Assembly: GCF_002368195.1 (NCBI RefSeq)
Contig: NZ_AP018178.1
Location: 9,580,205 to 9,644,204 of the forward strand
From: Calothrix sp. NIES-2100
Lineage (GTDB): Bacteria > Cyanobacteriota > Cyanobacteriia > Cyanobacteriales > Nostocaceae
Direction: 5' to 3'
Length of the DNA: 64,000 nucleotides
How positions within the stretch are numbered: the stretch's first letter is position 1; every line of letters starts with the position of its first letter. The notes beneath the pieces are model-generated. The model had not been told where the DNA came from and ran no database searches. It saw nothing but the letters and a program-made list of their open reading frames with translations. Shown piece by piece: positions 63,046 through 64,000 of this stretch. A program made the position numbers and the translations under genes.

Positions 63046-64000
63046 ATGGGCATTGGGCATTGGGGAGCCACTGCGTTGGACGGGTTTCCCGGCTTGTAGA
63101 CGCGGAGCGGCTTCCCGCAGGGTAGCAAGTGGCGTCATTGGGCATTTCTTATTTATCTCCCTTGTCCCCCCTGTCCTCCTTGTCCCCTTGCTCCCCTACC
63201 CCCAGGTCATTGAGCGTAGCTGAAGTGCTCCCTCCTGCCTCTCGTACCTTCCTAATCTTCAATTACTATTTTCTCTTCAAGCATCTTAATTTTTCTTTAT
63301 ATTTCTGTGTTTATTTGTATCCGAAATTGGGATAAATAATAATGTTTAAGATTTTTAGAACAGCTTTTTACTCAAAACGTTGGATTGTAAATATTGTTTC
63401 GAGAGCTTACTGCCAAAGGAAACTAATGGTAGCAACTAGCTCAAAATCCTATAAAATCACCATTCCCAAATGACTATGACCCACCCCTGAGAATTTCATG
63501 TTGAAGTTATAAATTATTTTTCAGAAGATTGCTAAATTACTATTGTGAGTTTTGTAGATGTAGTTAATGCATCTCAGAACTTCTATAGTCAGGCCTGCTG
63601 GAATATTGTTGTGATCTGACTTTAAAGGGACTCAGGCAAGAAAAGATTATTAGCAAAAATACTTGCTAATTTGAATTCAGCATCATTGATGCTGTACTAG
63701 CTTGGTGCGGCTATCCGCAAAAATCATAGTAAAGCAGGCGATGAAATAAACCAACTATTGGCAATCTCTGATACCTGCGCCCATAGACAAGTACAAATTA
63801 CCAATTAGGAATTATGGATTCTTAGGCGGAGTTACTAGTACAGCACAGCGTAAATAGCGCAAAGTTGGCGGTGTCGGTTTCCGTCCCGCCAAACTTTGTA
63901 AGAGAAACCTACCATTTCAAACAGGCACAAGCCTTGATATATTAACTTTTTCATTTTTGAATGCGTGACTTTTGACGAACGCAAAGCGGTACTAGTCTTT
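63046..64000. other. Repeat-rich non-coding end region
   Basis: Starts with GGGCATTGGGCATTGGGGAG and a GCCACTGCGTTGG-type inverted unit at 63067-63133 (the family of 13676-13716), then C-rich CCCTTGTCCCC tracts to about 63200. Beyond 63240, AT-rich sequence with no supported gene to the window end. The final bases (TGACTTTTGACGAACGCAAAG) look like another repeat edge. Confidence 0.55.
63067..63133. repeat. Small dispersed inverted repeat (GCCACT...AGTGGC)
   Basis: GCCACTGCGTTGGACGGG...GTAGCAAGTGGC with a GGTTTCCCGGCTTG core. Inverse copy of 13676-13716, here with an extra GACGCGGAGCGGCTTCC segment inserted inside. Confidence 0.7.

Overview
The window is a piece of a filamentous, probably heterocyst-forming (Nostocales) cyanobacterial chromosome. 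The evidence is very dense HIP1 octamers (GCGATCGC), photosynthesis genes (psbI, chlI, vipp1), several protein families typical of Nostoc/Calothrix-like genomes (multi-domain Ser/Thr-kinase/AAA/histidine-kinase proteins, the DUF3769 outer-membrane protein, RTX proteases), and a heavy load of short dispersed repeats (heptad GGTCAAT/GACTATT-type arrays, small inverted-repeat elements, 'ATCCCCGACTTCT' palindromes). I recognised no rRNA, tRNA or CRISPR array. The lineage is inferred; no marker gene here fixes the genus.

Layout. 0-7 kb: a signalling/conflict-like cluster with two P-loop ATPases (one with TPRs), a Uma2-type nuclease-fold protein, two tandem Ser/Thr kinases, and a dead partial copy of the Uma2 gene that was interrupted by a small dispersed repeat. 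7-9.2 kb: metF and trpS. 10.2-13.6 kb: a large secreted subtilisin-like protease with a carbohydrate-binding-like module and RTX repeats. 14.1-19.5 kb: an 1813-residue Ser/Thr-kinase/ATPase/GAF/histidine-kinase. 19.6-24.2 kb: proline iminopeptidase, a DUF429 protein and glycogen phosphorylase. 24.2-27.1 kb: mostly non-coding, with a hexapeptide acyltransferase. 27.5-30.4 kb: psbI and an LptD-like DUF3769 protein. 30.4-34.8 kb: a two-gene phosphorelay unit. 34.9-40.4 kb: SagB-type oxidoreductase, DUF4349 lipoprotein, nuclease-like protein, aldo-keto reductase, ilvC. 40.5-46 kb: an accessory stretch with small conserved proteins, two divergent candidate murein-active proteins, transposase and ABC-transporter debris, and a TPR lipoprotein-like/exported protein. 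46.3-53.7 kb: YbjQ, a small membrane protein, chlI, a coiled-coil/EamA fusion and a Pit phosphate transporter. 53.7-63 kb: transposase remnant, uvrC, response regulator, aminotransferase, thioredoxin, vipp1 with a tandem PspA paralogue, a SPOR-like membrane protein and a DciA/DUF721 protein.

The genes are mostly single or in pairs with long AT-rich spacers; clear multi-gene functional units are the ATPase pair, the kinase pair, the histidine-kinase pair, metF/trpS and the vipp1/pspA pair. The strongest unusual signals are the fate of dispersed repeats (three different repeat families read in frame inside otherwise intact proteins, and one caught interrupting a duplicated gene with an intact 'empty-site' copy nearby), the EamA transporter carrying about 500 residues of coiled coil and 36-residue repeats, the divergent murein-protein pair, and several truncated gene remnants too short for routine gene calling.
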